Positions 1 through 8,928 are shown, counted from the stretch's first letter. The stretch is 64,000 nucleotides of DNA from Oryzobacter telluris (GCF_043099285.1 NZ_CP170723.1:1736001-1800000), one strand, 5' to 3'. The notes: generated by a model from the sequence alone, not told the origin. A program made the numbers and translations.

Positions 1-458
1 GACCATTGGTCCGGGGGTGTCCGAATCTGTCTGTGACTGGTGTGACCTGCGAGTCCGTTGATCACGGTTGTGACTCATGAGGCTCCACAGGTGGCACCAT
101 CCGGCCAAATGATGGTAAAGGGCTGACACGAAGGTATGGAGTTCGTAAAGTTCTCGTCAGCGGAGGTCAAAGTTCAGGCCTCGACGTGAGCTCCGAGCAG
201 GGGTGCTGACGTCGCCCGGTGCATCTGGCCGCAGGGGGTCGGGTGCACCGGGAACGCCGCTCGGGGGGAGCGGATGGGGGAGAGCCGGTCGATCCGGCGG
301 GTCCCGCCACCGTGTCGCCACCGTCCGGCACCGGCTCGTCGTGCCGCACCCGTCACGCCGTGGGCCCCGGCGGCAGCGGCGCCCACGCGCACGAAACAGG
401 CCGCGCCGGGCCGCGTGTGACGCGTGAGTCCCGTGTGACTCTCCCGTAGCCTGCGAGC
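1..458. other. non-coding region upstream of ftsK
   Basis: No open frame here has the codon bias or the domain content of a gene; frames crossing it are shadows of ftsK or unrelated. The first 180 bases are clearly less GC-rich than the rest of the window and hold short repeats (AAAGTTC twice, near 150 and 169), which fits a promoter or 3' untranslated region. A 17-codon frame at 136-189 is not convincing. Nothing else is recognised. Confidence 0.6.
447..452 (+). promoter_or_regulatory. -10 element of ftsK, leaderless
   Basis: TAGCCT ends 6 bases before the ATG at 459, so transcription would start at or next to the start codon. There is no Shine-Dalgarno sequence in front of the gene. Confidence 0.55.
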
Positions 459-3170
459 ATGGCGACTCGCACGTCCTCCTCGGCGCGCGGCCGGTCCTCC
501 ACGACCCGGCCCGCATCCCGCCGCGCGCCCGCGAAGCGCACCTCGACCTCGCGCAAGCCCCGCTCGGGCGGCCTGCCGCTGCCGCTGCGCGCGGTCCAGA
601 GCACGTGGATGGGCCTGGCACACGCCACCGGCGCCGTCGCCCGCAAGGTCGGCGACACCGGGCGCGACCTCGAGCCCGAGCACCGCCGCGACGGGCTCGG
701 CCTGCTGTTCGTGGCGCTGGCCGTCGTCGTCGCCGCCCGCGAGTGGTGGGGGATGCCCGGGCCCGTGGGCACCGTCGTGCACGCCGTCGTCGCCGGCACC
801 TTCGGCCGGGTCGGCTACGCCGTGCCCCTGGTCCTGCTCGCCGTCGGCATCCACCTGCTGCGCGCCCCCAAGGAGGAGAGCGCGAGCTCGCGCCTCCTCG
901 TCGGCACCACCGCACTGGCCTTCTCCGCGTGCGGCCTGGCCCACGTGGCCGCCCACATCCCCACGCCCCCGGAGGGTGCCGAGGCGATGCGCGCGGCCGG
1001 CGGCATCATCGGCTTCCTCGCCTCGAGCCCGCTCGAGGCCGCGGTGTCGGTCTACGGCACCGTCCCGCTCCTGCTGCTCCTGGGCCTGTTCGGCATCCTC
1101 GTCGTCACGGCGACGCCGCTGCACCAGGTCCCCGACCGCCTCAGCGCCCTCCTGGCCCGCCTCACCGGCCACGCGCCCACCGAGGCCGAGCCGGTCGCCG
1201 AGCCCACGACGCCGCGCCGCCGCCGCACCCGCGCCGAGCTCGAGGCCGACGCCCTCACCGACGACGAGGCCTTCGAGCAGGCCGCGCTCGTCGACCCCGT
1301 CACGGGCCGACGCCTGCGCCCGGGGCAGAAGCGCCCCGCGCCGGTTCCCACGCCCGCCGGTGCCGACGCCACCGCCCCCACCGGCCCGGCCGCCCGCGGC
1401 CCCGTCCCCGAGAAGGCCCAGCTCGAGGCGCCGCCCACGACGCCGCTGCCGCAGCGCGTCGAGCAGCTCTCGCTCGCCGGCGACATCACCTACACCCTCC
1501 CGGACTCCGCAGTCCTCGAGCCCGGGAGCCCGCACAAGGCCCGCAGCGCCGCCAACGACCGCGTCGTCGACTCGCTGACCCAGGTCCTCGACCAGTTCGA
1601 GATCGACGCCCAGGTCACCGGGTTCAGCCGCGGCCCCACCGTCACGCGCTACGAGGTCGAGCTCGGCCCCGGCATCAAGGTCGAGCGGGTCACCGCGCTG
1701 AGCAAGAACATCGCGTACGCCGTCGCCAGCGCCGACGTCCGCATCCTCAGCCCGATCCCCGGCAAGTCGGCCATCGGCATCGAGATCCCCAACACCGACC
1801 GCGAGAAGGTCAGCCTCGGCGACGTCCTGCGCAGCCAGGTCGCCCGCGGCACCGACCACCCGATGGTCATGGGCGTCGGCAAGGACGTCGAGGGCGGCTA
1901 CGTCATCGCCAACCTCGCGAAGATGCCGCACCTCCTCGTCGCGGGTGCCACGGGCGCCGGCAAGTCGAGCTTCGTCAACTCGATGATCACCTCGATCCTC
2001 ATGCGCTCCACCCCCGACGAGGTCCGCATGGTCCTCGTCGACCCCAAGCGCGTCGAGCTCACCGCGTACGAGGGCATCCCGCACCTCATCACCCCGATCA
2101 TCACGAACCCGAAGAAGGCCGCCGAGGCCCTCCAGTGGGTCGTGCGCGAGATGGACACCCGCTACGACGACCTCGCCGCGTTCGGGTTCAAGCACGTCGA
2201 CGAGTTCAACAAGGCGGTCAAGGCGGGCAAGGTCAAGCCGCTGCCCGGCTCGGAGCGGGTCATCTCGCCCTACCCCTACCTCCTCGTCGTCGTCGACGAG
2301 CTCGCCGACCTGATGATGGTGGCGCCGCGCGACGTCGAGGAGTCGATCGTCCGCATCACCCAGCTCGCCCGCGCCGCCGGCATCCACCTGGTCCTGGCGA
2401 CGCAGCGACCGTCGGTCGACGTCGTCACCGGACTGATCAAGGCCAACGTCCCCTCGCGGATGGCGTTCGCGACCTCCTCGCTCGCCGACAGCCGCGTCGT
2501 CCTCGACCAGCCGGGCGCCGAGAAGCTCATCGGCCAGGGTGACGCCCTCTTCCTCCCGATGGGCGCGAGCAAGCCGATGCGCGTGCAGGGCGCCTGGGTC
2601 ACCGAGTCCGAGATCCACGCGGTCGTCAAGCACGTCACCGACCAGCTCAAGCCGCGCTACCGGGACGACGTCACCGTGGTGGCGCCCAAGAAGCAGGTCG
2701 ACGACGACATCGGCGACGACCTCGACCTCCTGCTCCAGGCCACCGAGCTCGTCGTGACCACGCAGTTCGGCTCGACCTCGATGCTCCAGCGCAAGCTGCG
2801 CGTCGGGTTCGCCAAGGCCGGCCGGCTCATGGACCTCCTCGAGAGTCGCGGTGTGGTGGGGCCGTCCGAGGGCAGCAAGGCACGCGACGTCCTCGTCAAG
2901 CCCGACGACCTCGCGATGACGCTCGCGCTGCTGCGTGGCGACGACATCCCGGAGTCGCTCGACCAGCCCTACGACGACCGGGCACCCGCCGCGCCGGCTG
3001 CGGTCACCGACCAGTCCACGGACGACACCTCCGAGGTCCCGGTCGTGCGCGGCTACGGCGGCGACGCCGTGGCCGACGACCTCGCCCGCTACGCCCCGGC
3101 CGTCGAGTACGGCGACGACGCCGACGACGAGGGCAGCGAGGACGCCTGGTCGCTCACCGACCACCGCTGA
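459..3170 (+). CDS. ftsK: DNA translocase FtsK/SpoIIIE
   Basis: Septal DNA pump that moves chromosome termini out of the closing division septum. The 903-residue protein has an N-terminal membrane part with several hydrophobic segments (about residues 80-220), a low-complexity Pro/Ala/Arg linker, and a C-terminal motor with Walker A GATGAGKS at residues 496-503 and Walker B LLVVVDELADLMM. A C-terminal winged-helix gamma domain follows (ATELVVTTQFGSTSMLQRKL and on), which in known FtsK reads KOPS sequences, and then an acidic tail. Length is typical of actinobacterial FtsK. The ATG at 459 is chosen because it sits 6 bases after a -10 hexamer. The gene stands alone and ends at a hairpin shared with the convergent neighbour. 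Confidence 0.97.
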   Translation: MATRTSSSARGRSSTTRPASRRAPAKRTSTSRKPRSGGLPLPLRAVQSTWMGLAHATGAVARKVGDTGRDLEPEHRRDGLGLLFVALAVVVAAREWWGMPGPVGTVVHAVVAGTFGRVGYAVPLVLLAVGIHLLRAPKEESASSRLLVGTTALAFSACGLAHVAAHIPTPPEGAEAMRAAGGIIGFLASSPLEAAVSVYGTVPLLLLLGLFGILVVTATPLHQVPDRLSALLARLTGHAPTEAEPVAEPTTPRRRRTRAELEADALTDDEAFEQAALVDPVTGRRLRPGQKRPAPVPTPAGADATAPTGPAARGPVPEKAQLEAPPTTPLPQRVEQLSLAGDITYTLPDSAVLEPGSPHKARSAANDRVVDSLTQVLDQFEIDAQVTGFSRGPTVTRYEVELGPGIKVERVTALSKNIAYAVASADVRILSPIPGKSAIGIEIPNTDREKVSLGDVLRSQVARGTDHPMVMGVGKDVEGGYVIANLAKMPHLLVAGATGAGKSSFVNSMITSILMRSTPDEVRMVLVDPKRVELTAYEGIPHLITPIITNPKKAAEALQWVVREMDTRYDDLAAFGFKHVDEFNKAVKAGKVKPLPGSERVISPYPYLLVVVDELADLMMVAPRDVEESIVRITQLARAAGIHLVLATQRPSVDVVTGLIKANVPSRMAFATSSLADSRVVLDQPGAEKLIGQGDALFLPMGASKPMRVQGAWVTESEIHAVVKHVTDQLKPRYRDDVTVVAPKKQVDDDIGDDLDLLLQATELVVTTQFGSTSMLQRKLRVGFAKAGRLMDLLESRGVVGPSEGSKARDVLVKPDDLAMTLALLRGDDIPESLDQPYDDRAPAAPAAVTDQSTDDTSEVPVVRGYGGDAVADDLARYAPAVEYGDDADDEGSEDAWSLTDHR

Positions 3171-3179
3171 GGTGCTCGG

Positions 3180-3208
3180 CCCTCCCGGCCGGCACCCGGC
3201 GGGGAGGG
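3180..3208. terminator. bidirectional hairpin between ftsK and the MauE-thioredoxin gene
   Basis: CCCTCCC (3180-3186) pairs with GGGAGGG (3202-3208); five further inner pairs follow one mismatch, leaving a 3-base loop. It lies in the 43-base gap between two convergent genes. There is no U-tract, as is common for GC-rich actinobacterial terminators. Confidence 0.55.
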
Positions 3209-3213
3209 TGGGC

Positions 3214-4206
3214 TCAGGCCTGGGTGGCCCCGCCGACGGCGGAGGCACGCAGGTGCTCGCGCAGCTCGTCGACGAAGGCGAGGACGTCCTCCTGGCCCTG
3301 GACCGGTCCGCCGGCGAGGTGGCCGTCGGTGCCGAGGAGGACCGCGCCCGGGGTGGCGACCTCGAAGGCCAGCCGCGCGATGCTGAAGGGGTCGAACCAC
3401 GCCTGGCCCTGCAGCACCTCGAGGCTCGCGATGAGCGAGGTCTCGTCACCCTGGATGACGGCCTTGACGACGAGCGGCTCGAGCTCCGCCGCCCACCCGG
3501 GCACGAGCGGGCCGATCGCCATGCAGCTCCCGCAGCCGGGGGAGAGGAACACGAGCAGGTGCGCGCCGTACTTCGCCCGCTCCGAGAGCAGGGCGACCTT
3601 GCCGTCCTCGGTGATGACCTGGGCGCGCGGGATGGGGGTGCGCACGTACTCGCCGTCGGCGTCGGTGAGCGGGTCGGTCCCGGGGGCGGCCTCGGCCGAC
3701 CGGTGCGTGACGAGGACGGCCGCGAGCACCGTGAGGGCCGCCAGCGCGAGGAGGGCCCACGTCGACCCGTCGTCGAGGACGAGGACGAGCCCGACCCCGG
3801 TGAGGCCGGCGTACACCGCCAGCAGCGCGGCGGCGACGAGGACCACGTTGCGCCACACGGTGACCCGCGTGACCCGGTCGTCACCCAGGGCGCCGAAGCA
3901 GCCGCAGTCGACCGGCTCGGGTCGGCGCACGGCCCGCGCCACGAGGACGAGGTAGGCGAGGAAGAGCAGGAGCGTCACGGTGGCGGCGAGGGCCAGGAGG
4001 ATGCCGCTCGTGACGAGCAGGGCCGCCCCGAGCAGCACCTCCGCCCACGGCACCACGCGACGGACCAGGCTGCCGGACAGCGGCGCCGGGACCTCGAGCG
4101 AGGTGAAGGCGCGGTCGACCGACGCGGGGTCGCGCAGCTTGGCCACGCCGCTGACGAGCAGCACGACGGCGCAGGTGAGGACCGGCAGGAGGAGCGGGCT
4201 CGGCAT
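3214..4206 (-). CDS. MauE/DoxX-like membrane protein fused to a thioredoxin domain
   Basis: The 330-residue protein starts with four hydrophobic segments (about 5-22, 52-70, 72-92, 117-135) and a DCGCFG motif at 100-105, which is the signature of MauE-type membrane proteins. Another membrane segment (about 149-167) leads to an extracytoplasmic thioredoxin fold with SPGCGSCM, whose redox pair would be C225 and C228. MauE-like proteins are thought to help disulfide handling in the envelope. No methylamine genes are nearby, so a general thiol-redox role is more likely than methylamine use; that is inference. I start at the ATG at 4206 because a NANNNT hexamer (CACAAT) lies 6 bases upstream; an in-frame start at 4224 is also possible. 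Confidence 0.8.
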   Translation of the reverse strand: MPSPLLLPVLTCAVVLLVSGVAKLRDPASVDRAFTSLEVPAPLSGSLVRRVVPWAEVLLGAALLVTSGILLALAATVTLLLFLAYLVLVARAVRRPEPVDCGCFGALGDDRVTRVTVWRNVVLVAAALLAVYAGLTGVGLVLVLDDGSTWALLALAALTVLAAVLVTHRSAEAAPGTDPLTDADGEYVRTPIPRAQVITEDGKVALLSERAKYGAHLLVFLSPGCGSCMAIGPLVPGWAAELEPLVVKAVIQGDETSLIASLEVLQGQAWFDPFSIARLAFEVATPGAVLLGTDGHLAGGPVQGQEDVLAFVDELREHLRASAVGGATQA

Positions 4207-4231
4207 ACCCGCATTGTGCGGCACCCGCGCC

Positions 4232-4237
4232 TACAGT
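4232..4237 (+). promoter_or_regulatory. -10 element of the ion-channel-like gene, leaderless
   Basis: TACAGT ends 6 bases before the ATG at 4244. It lies back to back with the promoter of the divergent MauE-thioredoxin gene. Confidence 0.55.
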
Positions 4238-4243
4238 GTGGCC

Positions 4244-4945
4244 ATGACGTCGACCTGGGAGGACCTCCGGGAGCCCCCGTCACGATCCGCCAGGTGGAGG
4301 GCGACCCTGCGCAAGCAGCCGTCGGCGTTCCTCCTCGGGGTGCAGGTGCTCGTCATCCTGCTGCTCCCGTTCCTCGAGAGCGCCGAGGGGGGCCGGGCGA
4401 TCATCTCGCTGCTCAGCCTCTCCGCGCTCGTCATCGCGGTCTTCACGGTGCGCAGCACGCCGGCCCTCACCTGGCTGTCGGCCACGCTCGCCCTGCCCGC
4501 GGCGACCCTGGAGGTGTGGAGCTTCTTCACCGACGAGCGGCTCGTCCTCGCACTCGCCCACACGGCCCTGGCGCTCTTCTACTTCTACACGGCGTACGCG
4601 CTCATCTCGTACATGTTCGAGGACTACTGGGTCACCAAGGACGAGCTGTTCGCCGTCGGCGCCTGCTTCACCGTGCTGATGTTCGCCTTCGCCTACGTCT
4701 ACCTCGCGGTGCAGGAGTTCTGGCTCGGCTCGTTCACCTCGTTCACCGGGCCGGGGCAGCGCACCCTGCTCGAGCTGCTCTACTACTCGGCCGCCAACCT
4801 CACGAGCGTCGGCCTGTCCGACGTCGTCCCGATCAAGCCGCAGGCGCGCGCCATCGGCACGCTCGAGCAGCTCGGTGGCGTCATGTACGTGGCGATGGTC
4901 ATCTCCCGCCTCGTCGCGCTCACCGTCATGAGAGCCCGCCAGTAG
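4244..4945 (+). CDS. two-pore-domain-like ion channel family membrane protein
   Basis: A 233-residue membrane protein with about six hydrophobic segments (near 29-45, 52-68, 73-92, 101-122, 135-158 and 208-228). Between the last two is a re-entrant loop ending in TSVGLSD at 187-193, placed like the selectivity filter of potassium channels (TVGYG). The middle of the filter is GLS instead of GYG, so potassium selectivity is uncertain. No ligand-binding or RCK domain is attached. The gene overlaps the convergent dipeptidase gene by 20 bases. The start follows a leaderless-type promoter. Confidence 0.75.
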   Translation: MTSTWEDLREPPSRSARWRATLRKQPSAFLLGVQVLVILLLPFLESAEGGRAIISLLSLSALVIAVFTVRSTPALTWLSATLALPAATLEVWSFFTDERLVLALAHTALALFYFYTAYALISYMFEDYWVTKDELFAVGACFTVLMFAFAYVYLAVQEFWLGSFTSFTGPGQRTLLELLYYSAANLTSVGLSDVVPIKPQARAIGTLEQLGGVMYVAMVISRLVALTVMRARQ

Positions 4946-6137
4946 CGGTCTCCGGCCCGTCGAGGTCCTCGATGCGCGCCAGGCCCGGTCCGCGCGTCGC
5001 CGCGATCTCGCCCGCCCGCTGCTCCGCCTCTCCGAGGACGCGCAGCGCGTTGCCGCTCGTCAGGGCCGAGAGGTCGGCGTCGCTCCAGCCGCGGTCGGCC
5101 AGCGCGGCCAGCAGGCGCGGGTAGCCGCTGACGTCCTCGAGGCCGTCGGGCAGGACGTCGACGCCGTCGTAGTCGCCGCCGAGACCGATGTGCTCGATGC
5201 CGGCCACCTCGCGGACGTGCTCGCAGTGGGCGACCACGTCGTCGACGGTGGCCGAGGGGCGCGGGCTCTCCCGCTGGTACTCGGTGACGAAGAGGTCGTA
5301 CGCGTCCTCGTCGGCGGCGTCGACCCCGGCGAGGAGCGCGGCGTCCTTGGCCTCCAGGCCCCACTCCCGCACGATCGGCGAGACGAACGACGGGACGAAG
5401 GTGACCATGCAGACGCCCCCGTTGCCGGCCAGCCGCTCCAGGACGTCGTCGGGCACGTTGCGCGGGTGGTCGCACACGGCCCGGGCCGAGGAGTGCGAGA
5501 ACACGACCGGGGCCTGCGTGGTGTCGAGGGCGGCGCGCATCGTGTCGGGGGAGACGTGCGAGAGGTCGACGAGCATCCCGAGGCGGTTCATCTCGCGCAC
5601 GACCTCGCGGCCGAAGGGCGACAGGCCGCCGAGCACCGGCTCGTCGGTGGCCGAGTCGGCCCAGGGGACGTTGTCGTTGTGGGTCAGCGTCATGTACCGC
5701 ACCCCGAGGGCGTGCAGCATCCGCAGCGCGCCGAGCGAGGAGTCGATGCTGTGCCCGCCCTCCGCGCCGATGAGGCTGGCGATGCGGCCGCCCGCGACGG
5801 CGGCCTCCACCTCGGCCCGGGTCGTGGCCAGCACGAGGTGGTCGGCGTAGCGGGCGGTCATGGCGTGCACGGCGTCGACCTGCTCGAGGGTGGCGGTGAC
5901 CGCCGCGTCGCCCTGGAGGGTCGAGGGGACGTACACCGACCAGAACTGGGCGCCCACGCCGCCCTCGCGCAGCCGCGGCAGGTCGGTGTGGGTCGGCTGC
6001 CCGGCGACCGCGATGTCGAGGCGGTCCCAGTCGTAGCGGACCCGTTCGCGGGCCTCCCACGGGAGGTCGTTGTGGCCGTCGAGGACGGGGTGCTCGGCGA
6101 GGAGGGCGTGGATCCGGGACAGCGTGTCGGCAGCCAT
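4926..6137 (-). CDS. membrane dipeptidase family (M19) zinc hydrolase
   Basis: Renal-dipeptidase-type enzyme expected to cleave dipeptides with two zinc ions. The 403-residue protein shows the family metal and substrate motifs in order: DGHNDLPW near residue 20, GAEGGHS, GVRYMTLTHNDNVPWADS, VDLSHVS, VFSHSSAR, IGLGGDYDGV and a C-terminal SGNALRVL. There is no signal peptide, so it is probably cytoplasmic. The start at 6137 is supported by TAGGGT exactly 6 bases upstream. It is divergent from rimO with only 60 bases between the two start codons. Substrate unknown. Confidence 0.92.
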   Translation of the reverse strand: MAADTLSRIHALLAEHPVLDGHNDLPWEARERVRYDWDRLDIAVAGQPTHTDLPRLREGGVGAQFWSVYVPSTLQGDAAVTATLEQVDAVHAMTARYADHLVLATTRAEVEAAVAGGRIASLIGAEGGHSIDSSLGALRMLHALGVRYMTLTHNDNVPWADSATDEPVLGGLSPFGREVVREMNRLGMLVDLSHVSPDTMRAALDTTQAPVVFSHSSARAVCDHPRNVPDDVLERLAGNGGVCMVTFVPSFVSPIVREWGLEAKDAALLAGVDAADEDAYDLFVTEYQRESPRPSATVDDVVAHCEHVREVAGIEHIGLGGDYDGVDVLPDGLEDVSGYPRLLAALADRGWSDADLSALTSGNALRVLGEAEQRAGEIAATRGPGLARIEDLDGPETATGGLS

Positions 6138-6143
6138 GGCGCG

Positions 6144-6149
6144 ACCCTA
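6144..6149 (-). promoter_or_regulatory. -10 element of the dipeptidase gene, leaderless
   Basis: On the minus strand TAGGGT ends 6 bases before the ATG at 6137. Confidence 0.55.
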
Positions 6150-6184
6150 CCGAGCGGGGTGCGGGCGGGGTCTCCCCGCGCAAC

Positions 6185-6190
6185 TAGAGT
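6185..6190 (+). promoter_or_regulatory. -10 element of the rimO operon, leaderless
   Basis: TAGAGT ends 7 bases before the ATG at 6198. It would drive rimO-pgsA-cinA-clgR. Confidence 0.55.
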
Positions 6191-6197
6191 GCAGGGC

Positions 6198-7625
6198 ATG
6201 GTCAGCCCCTCGAGCCGCGGCAGCGTCGCCCTCGTCACCCTCGGGTGCACGCGCAACGAGGTGGACTCCGAGGAGCTCGCCGGACGGCTCGCCTCCGAGG
6301 GGTGGACCCTCGTCGACGACGCGGCCGACGCCGACGTCGCGGTGGTCAACACCTGCGGGTTCGTCGAGCAGGCCAAGAAGGACTCCATCGACACCATCCT
6401 CGAGGCCTCCGACCTCAAGGCGACCGGCCGCACCCGCGCCGTCGTCGCCGTCGGCTGCCTCGCCGAGCGGTACGGCCAGACCCTCGCCGACGAGCTGCCC
6501 GACGCCGACGCCGTGCTCGGCTTCGACTCCTACCGCGACATGAGCACGCACCTGCGCGCCATCCTCGATGGCGAGAAGGTCGCCTCCCACGTGCCCTCGG
6601 ACCGGCGGCGCCTCCTGCCGCTGTCGCCCGTCGAGCGGTCCGGCGCCAGCGCCGGGGTCGCCCTCCCGGGGCACGGCGACGGCGAGGAGGTCTTCGTCCG
6701 GGCCCGCCTCGACGCCCGCCCGTGGGCGCCGCTGAAGATCGCCAGCGGCTGCGACCGCCGCTGCTCGTTCTGCGCCATCCCGATGTTCCGCGGCTCGTTC
6801 GTCTCGCGCCGCCCCACCGAAGTCCTCGCCGAGGCCCGCTGGCTGGCCGCCGAGGGCGTCAGCGAGCTGTTCCTCGCGAGCGAGAACTCCACGTCGTACG
6901 GCAAGGACCTCGGCGACCTCGCGCTGCTCGAGAAGCTGCTCCCCGAGCTCACCGCCATCGAGGGCATCGACCGGGTCCGTGTCTCCTACCTCCAGCCGGC
7001 CGAGGTGCGCCCCGGGCTGCTCGAGGCCATCGCCGCCACCCCCGGCGTCATGCCCTGGTACGACCTGTCGTTCCAGCACGCCGCGCCCGCCCTGCTGCGC
7101 CGGATGCGCCGCTTCGGCGGCACCGACGCCTTCCTCGAGCTCATCGGGCGGGTCCGCGAGCGCGAGCCGCTCGCCGGCATCCGCAGCAACGTCATCGTCG
7201 GCTTCCCGGGGGAGACCGAGGAGGACGTCGCCGAGCTCGAGCGCTTCCTCACCCTCGCGCGCCTCGACGTCGTCGGCGTGTTCGGCTACTCCGACGAGGA
7301 CGGCACCGAGGCCGAGGAGCTCGACGGCCACCTGCCCGAGGACGTCGTCGCCGCGCGCGTCGAGCGGCTCACCGCCCTCGTCGAGGAGCTGACCTCGCAG
7401 CGCGCCGCCGAGCGCGTGGGCGAGCTCGTGGCCGTGCTCGTCGAGGAGCACGACGAGGACGAGCCGGACCTCGCCATCGGGCGCGCCGAGCACCAGGGCC
7501 CCGACGTCGACGGGGTCTGCCTCGTGCGCGTGCCGGAGGGCGTCGACCTCCCGGCCGTCGGGTCCGTCGTGCACGGCGTGGTCGTCGACTCGAGCGGGGT
7601 CGACCTCGTGGTGGAGGCGCGGTGA
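6198..7625 (+). CDS. rimO: ribosomal protein S12 methylthiotransferase RimO
   Basis: Radical SAM enzyme that adds a methylthio group to an aspartate of ribosomal protein S12. The 475-residue protein has the N-terminal MTTase domain with three cluster cysteines (LGCTRNEVDSEE, NTCGFVEQAKKDS, VGCLAERYG), the radical SAM CDRRCSFC with C185, C189 and C192, and a C-terminal TRAM-like region. The stretch CGFVEQAKKDSIDTI is the RimO rather than the MiaB version. A charged insert of about 35 residues separates the two N-terminal domains. It is the first gene of a tightly overlapping operon (GTGA overlap with pgsA). Confidence 0.95.
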   Translation: MVSPSSRGSVALVTLGCTRNEVDSEELAGRLASEGWTLVDDAADADVAVVNTCGFVEQAKKDSIDTILEASDLKATGRTRAVVAVGCLAERYGQTLADELPDADAVLGFDSYRDMSTHLRAILDGEKVASHVPSDRRRLLPLSPVERSGASAGVALPGHGDGEEVFVRARLDARPWAPLKIASGCDRRCSFCAIPMFRGSFVSRRPTEVLAEARWLAAEGVSELFLASENSTSYGKDLGDLALLEKLLPELTAIEGIDRVRVSYLQPAEVRPGLLEAIAATPGVMPWYDLSFQHAAPALLRRMRRFGGTDAFLELIGRVREREPLAGIRSNVIVGFPGETEEDVAELERFLTLARLDVVGVFGYSDEDGTEAEELDGHLPEDVVAARVERLTALVEELTSQRAAERVGELVAVLVEEHDEDEPDLAIGRAEHQGPDVDGVCLVRVPEGVDLPAVGSVVHGVVVDSSGVDLVVEAR

Positions 7626-8374
7626 CCGACAAGCCCGCGCGCCCCGTGCGTCCCGGACCCCTCGCCGAGGGCCGAGCCAGCGACCCCTACCGTTCGGGCA
7701 TCGACCCGGCCAGCCCGGCGATCCCCACCACGGGCCCCAGCGCCTGGAACATCGCGAACTACCTCACCGTCTTCCGCCTCTTCCTCGTGCCGGTCTTCGG
7801 GTGGCTGCTCCTCGTCGACGCGGGGGCGAGCGCCGCGTACCGGTGGGCGGCCTTCGGCGTCTTCGCCGTGGCGATGCTCACCGACCGCATCGACGGCGAC
7901 CTCGCCCGCAGCCGCAACCTCGTGACCAACTTCGGCAAGGTCGTCGACCCCATCGCCGACAAGGCGCTGGTGACGATGGCGCTCGTCGGGCTCTCAGCCA
8001 TCGGGGAGGTCTGGTGGTGGGTCACCATCGTCGTCCTCGTGCGCGAGTGGGGGATCACCGCCGTGCGGTTCTGGGTCATCCGGCACGGGGTCATGGCCGC
8101 GGGGCGCGGTGGCAAGGTCAAGACCCTGCTCCAGACCTTCGGCATCGGGTTCTTCCTCTGGCCGCGCTCCACCCTGCCGCTGCCGCACCTGTGGGACGCG
8201 CTGGCCTGGGGGCTGCTCGGGGCAGCCGTCGTGGTCACGGTCGTCACGGGCGTCGACTACCTCGTCCAGGCGCTGCGGCTGCGCCAGACGAGCGAGCGCG
8301 CGGTGCGCAAGCGCGCCGAGCGCGCGGAGCGGGCGCAGCAGCGGGCGGCCCGGGAGGGACGACCGCAGTCGTGA
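7622..8374 (+). CDS. pgsA: CDP-diacylglycerol-glycerol-3-phosphate 3-phosphatidyltransferase
   Basis: Membrane enzyme that makes phosphatidylglycerophosphate from CDP-diacylglycerol. The 250-residue protein has a 45-residue soluble N-terminus and then the CDP-alcohol phosphotransferase signature D88-x2-D91-G92-x2-A95-R96-x8-G105-x3-D109-x3-D113, which binds the metals and the CDP moiety. About five to six hydrophobic helices and an Arg/Ala-rich coiled tail follow. The GTG start overlaps the rimO stop (GTGA) and the gene overlaps cinA in the same way, so translation is probably coupled. Confidence 0.92.
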   Translation: MTDKPARPVRPGPLAEGRASDPYRSGIDPASPAIPTTGPSAWNIANYLTVFRLFLVPVFGWLLLVDAGASAAYRWAAFGVFAVAMLTDRIDGDLARSRNLVTNFGKVVDPIADKALVTMALVGLSAIGEVWWWVTIVVLVREWGITAVRFWVIRHGVMAAGRGGKVKTLLQTFGIGFFLWPRSTLPLPHLWDALAWGLLGAAVVVTVVTGVDYLVQALRLRQTSERAVRKRAERAERAQQRAAREGRPQS

Positions 8375-8928
8375 CACCGCACCCCGGTGCCGCCGCCGTC
8401 GTGCCGGTCCTCGTCGACCTCGGGCTCACCGTGGGCACCGCCGAGTCGCTGACCGGCGGGCTCGTGGCCGCGGCCCTGACGAGCGTGCCGGGGGCCTCGG
8501 CCGTCGTGCGGGGCGGCGTCGTCGCGTACGCGAGCGACGTCAAGGCGTCGGTGCTCGGGGTCGACCGTGCCGTGCTCGCGGCCCGGGGTGCGGTGTGCGC
8601 GCCGGTGGCCGAGCAGCTGGCGCGGGGCGCGCGGGCGGTGCTGGGCTGCGACGTCGGGCTGTCGACCACGGGCGTGGCGGGTCCCGACCCCGCCGACGGC
8701 CGCGCCGTGGGGACGGTGTTCGTGGCGGCGGCCGGTCCGTGGGGAATCCTCGTGGAGGAGCACGCGTTGACCGGCGACCGGGAGCAGGTGCGCGCCGCGA
8801 GCGTCGCGGCGGTGCTCGAGCTCCTCGGACGGGCTCTCCACAACCTCCGCGACGGCGTGGGTGGGGAGGGGTACGGTAAGACCCAGCACGAGAGCACCGC
8901 TGACGATCGACGAGAGGAGGGGCTGTGA
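8371..8928 (+). CDS. cinA: CinA C-terminal domain protein, nicotinamide-nucleotide amidohydrolase PncC
   Basis: Stand-alone CinA C-terminal domain (185 residues) without the N-terminal molybdopterin-binding-like half. The family deamidates nicotinamide mononucleotide to recycle NAD breakdown products. Motifs seen are TVGTAESLTGGLVAAALTSV near residue 21, RGGVVAYASDVK and STTGVAGPD. The gene overlaps pgsA (GTGA) and clgR. The order pgsA-cinA-clgR is widespread in Actinobacteria. Confidence 0.9.
   Translation: MTPHPGAAAVVPVLVDLGLTVGTAESLTGGLVAAALTSVPGASAVVRGGVVAYASDVKASVLGVDRAVLAARGAVCAPVAEQLARGARAVLGCDVGLSTTGVAGPDPADGRAVGTVFVAAAGPWGILVEEHALTGDREQVRAASVAAVLELLGRALHNLRDGVGGEGYGKTQHESTADDRREEGL

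Noticed and set aside
1..11. Short palindrome GACCATTGGTC at the window edge
   Set aside because: Five-base arms are common by chance and the flanking context is cut off.
136..189. 17-codon open frame (MEFVKF...) in the AT-richer stretch before ftsK
   Set aside because: No adequate ribosome site, no recognisable family, and length is well within chance.
174..3884. Very long minus-strand open frame opposite ftsK
   Set aside because: Its translation is repetitive Arg/Val/Gly/Asp text without domains. It arises because the wobble positions of the ftsK frame are almost always G or C and avoid stop codons on the other strand.
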